DNA from: an uncultured Pirellulaceae bacterium
GTDB lineage: Bacteria > Planctomycetota > Planctomycetia > Pirellulales > Pirellulaceae
DNA: 7,982 nt
Assembly (NCBI GenBank): GCA_934255105.1
Contig: CAKQNH010000184.1
Location: forward strand, 1-7,982
Direction: 5' to 3'
Shown here piece by piece: positions 7,310 to 7,982 of this stretch. Under the pieces are notes generated by a model that was not told the origin of the DNA, ran no database searches, and saw nothing but the letters and a program-made list of their open reading frames with translations. Position numbers and translations under genes: made by a program. The number at the start of each line of letters is the position of its first letter. The stretch's first letter is position 1.

Positions 7310-7982
7310 ATGCAATCCGATAGAGCACGTCCGCTAATCTGCCAGCTTCTGCATTCGCTCAATGTGGGCGGTGCGGAAATTTTGGCGAGTCAATATGCGG
7401 AACGCTCGCGCGGATTTGTACGAACGATCTTTGCATGCCTGGACGAGTTGGGAGACTTGGGCCAGCGACTGCGCGACCAGGGAACCGAGATCGAAGTTTT
7501 TCAGCGACGGCCGGGTTTCGACCTTCAGTTGACAAGAGACTTGGGCAAGTTTTTTCGCAATCGGGGAGTCGATTTAATTCATGCGCAGCAGTACACGCCG
7601 TTTTTCTATGCGGCCCTGAGCCGTCTACCGCGCGGAGGTCCACCCATTTTATTCACGGAGCATGGACGAACGTTCCCTGACTTCCGGCGCCCCAAACGGG
7701 TGCTGGCCAATCGTTTCCTGCTGCGATCGCGGGACCGCGTAGTAGCGGTGGGAAACCAGGTAAAACAGGCGTTGGTGGCAAATGAAGGGATCCCGGCCCA
7801 TCGAATTGAAGTGATCTATAATGGGATCGATGTGGAGGCGTTTCAACGCGATACTGTGGCGCGCACTGCCGCGAGACGCGAACTGGGGATTGCCGATCGC
7901 GACATCGCGGTCCTGCAAGTCGCGCGTCTGAATCGTTTGAAGGATCATCTCACCGCGGTACGCGCTTGGCAGCGTCTGAAAC
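7310..7982 (+). CDS. GT4-type glycosyltransferase, N-terminal part (3' end outside window)
   Basis: The ATG at 7310 is the only start codon in this frame after the stop of the previous gene (7268-7270). The frame then stays open to the window end, giving 224 complete codons of a protein usually about 370-400 residues long. No Shine-Dalgarno is evident. Visible GT-B signatures are LHSLNVGGAEIL (14-25), the acceptor-domain glycine-rich loop; TEHGR (116-120); VIYNGID (168-174), at the change to the C-terminal domain; and VARLNRLKDH (204-213), where the Lys usually contacts the donor phosphates. The EX7E donor motif would lie beyond the window. It should transfer a sugar from a nucleotide-sugar at the cytoplasmic face of the membrane; donor and acceptor cannot be told. 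The 39-bp gap to the lyase-like gene suggests a shared transcript and a common role in surface or exopolysaccharide metabolism (inference). Confidence 0.9.
   Translation, partial: MQSDRARPLICQLLHSLNVGGAEILASQYAERSRGFVRTIFACLDELGDLGQRLRDQGTEIEVFQRRPGFDLQLTRDLGKFFRNRGVDLIHAQQYTPFFYAALSRLPRGGPPILFTEHGRTFPDFRRPKRVLANRFLLRSRDRVVAVGNQVKQALVANEGIPAHRIEVIYNGIDVEAFQRDTVARTAARRELGIADRDIAVLQVARLNRLKDHLTAVRAWQRLK

Overview
The window looks like planctomycete DNA, probably from the Pirellulaceae (Rhodopirellula or Blastopirellula relatives). The main clue is the N-terminal motif VEPLERRALLSA in the first large gene. This LEPxxLLSA-like motif marks large exported proteins of planctomycetes. Moderate GC content, weak or absent Shine-Dalgarno sequences and very long surface-protein genes fit the same assignment. 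I see no tRNA, rRNA, CRISPR array, transposase or phage gene.

All supported genes are on the + strand. (1) Positions 1-144 are the 3' end of an upstream gene that I do not recognise. (2) Positions 154-4113 encode a 1319-residue exported surface protein: planctomycete leader motif, G8 domain, right-handed beta-helix, bacterial Ig-like domain, cadherin-like domain, then a C-terminal array of 81-residue repeats. (3) The array is cut by a TAG at 4111. Recognisable but decaying repeat sequence continues behind it to about 4352. (4) Positions 4396-4642 are intergenic and open with a large imperfect inverted repeat. (5) Positions 4643-7270 encode an 875-residue protein resembling the PcRGLX/YetA-like (PL26-type rhamnogalacturonan exolyase) superfamily. 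It has no signal peptide and carries a C-terminal membrane anchor. (6) From 7310 to the window end is the N-terminal part of a GT4-type glycosyltransferase, 39 bp downstream and probably co-transcribed.

Taken together (inference), this looks like a locus for making, remodelling or displaying a surface or extracellular polysaccharide: a glycosyltransferase, a lyase-fold enzyme held at the membrane, and a large secreted beta-helix/G8 protein of a type often linked to glycans. The points most worth a second look are the exact CAG-to-TAG nonsense change inside the tandem repeat followed by a frameshifted ghost repeat, and the apparently tail-anchored, cysteine-rich, signal-less lyase-like protein beside an exported protein with no cysteine outside its leader.
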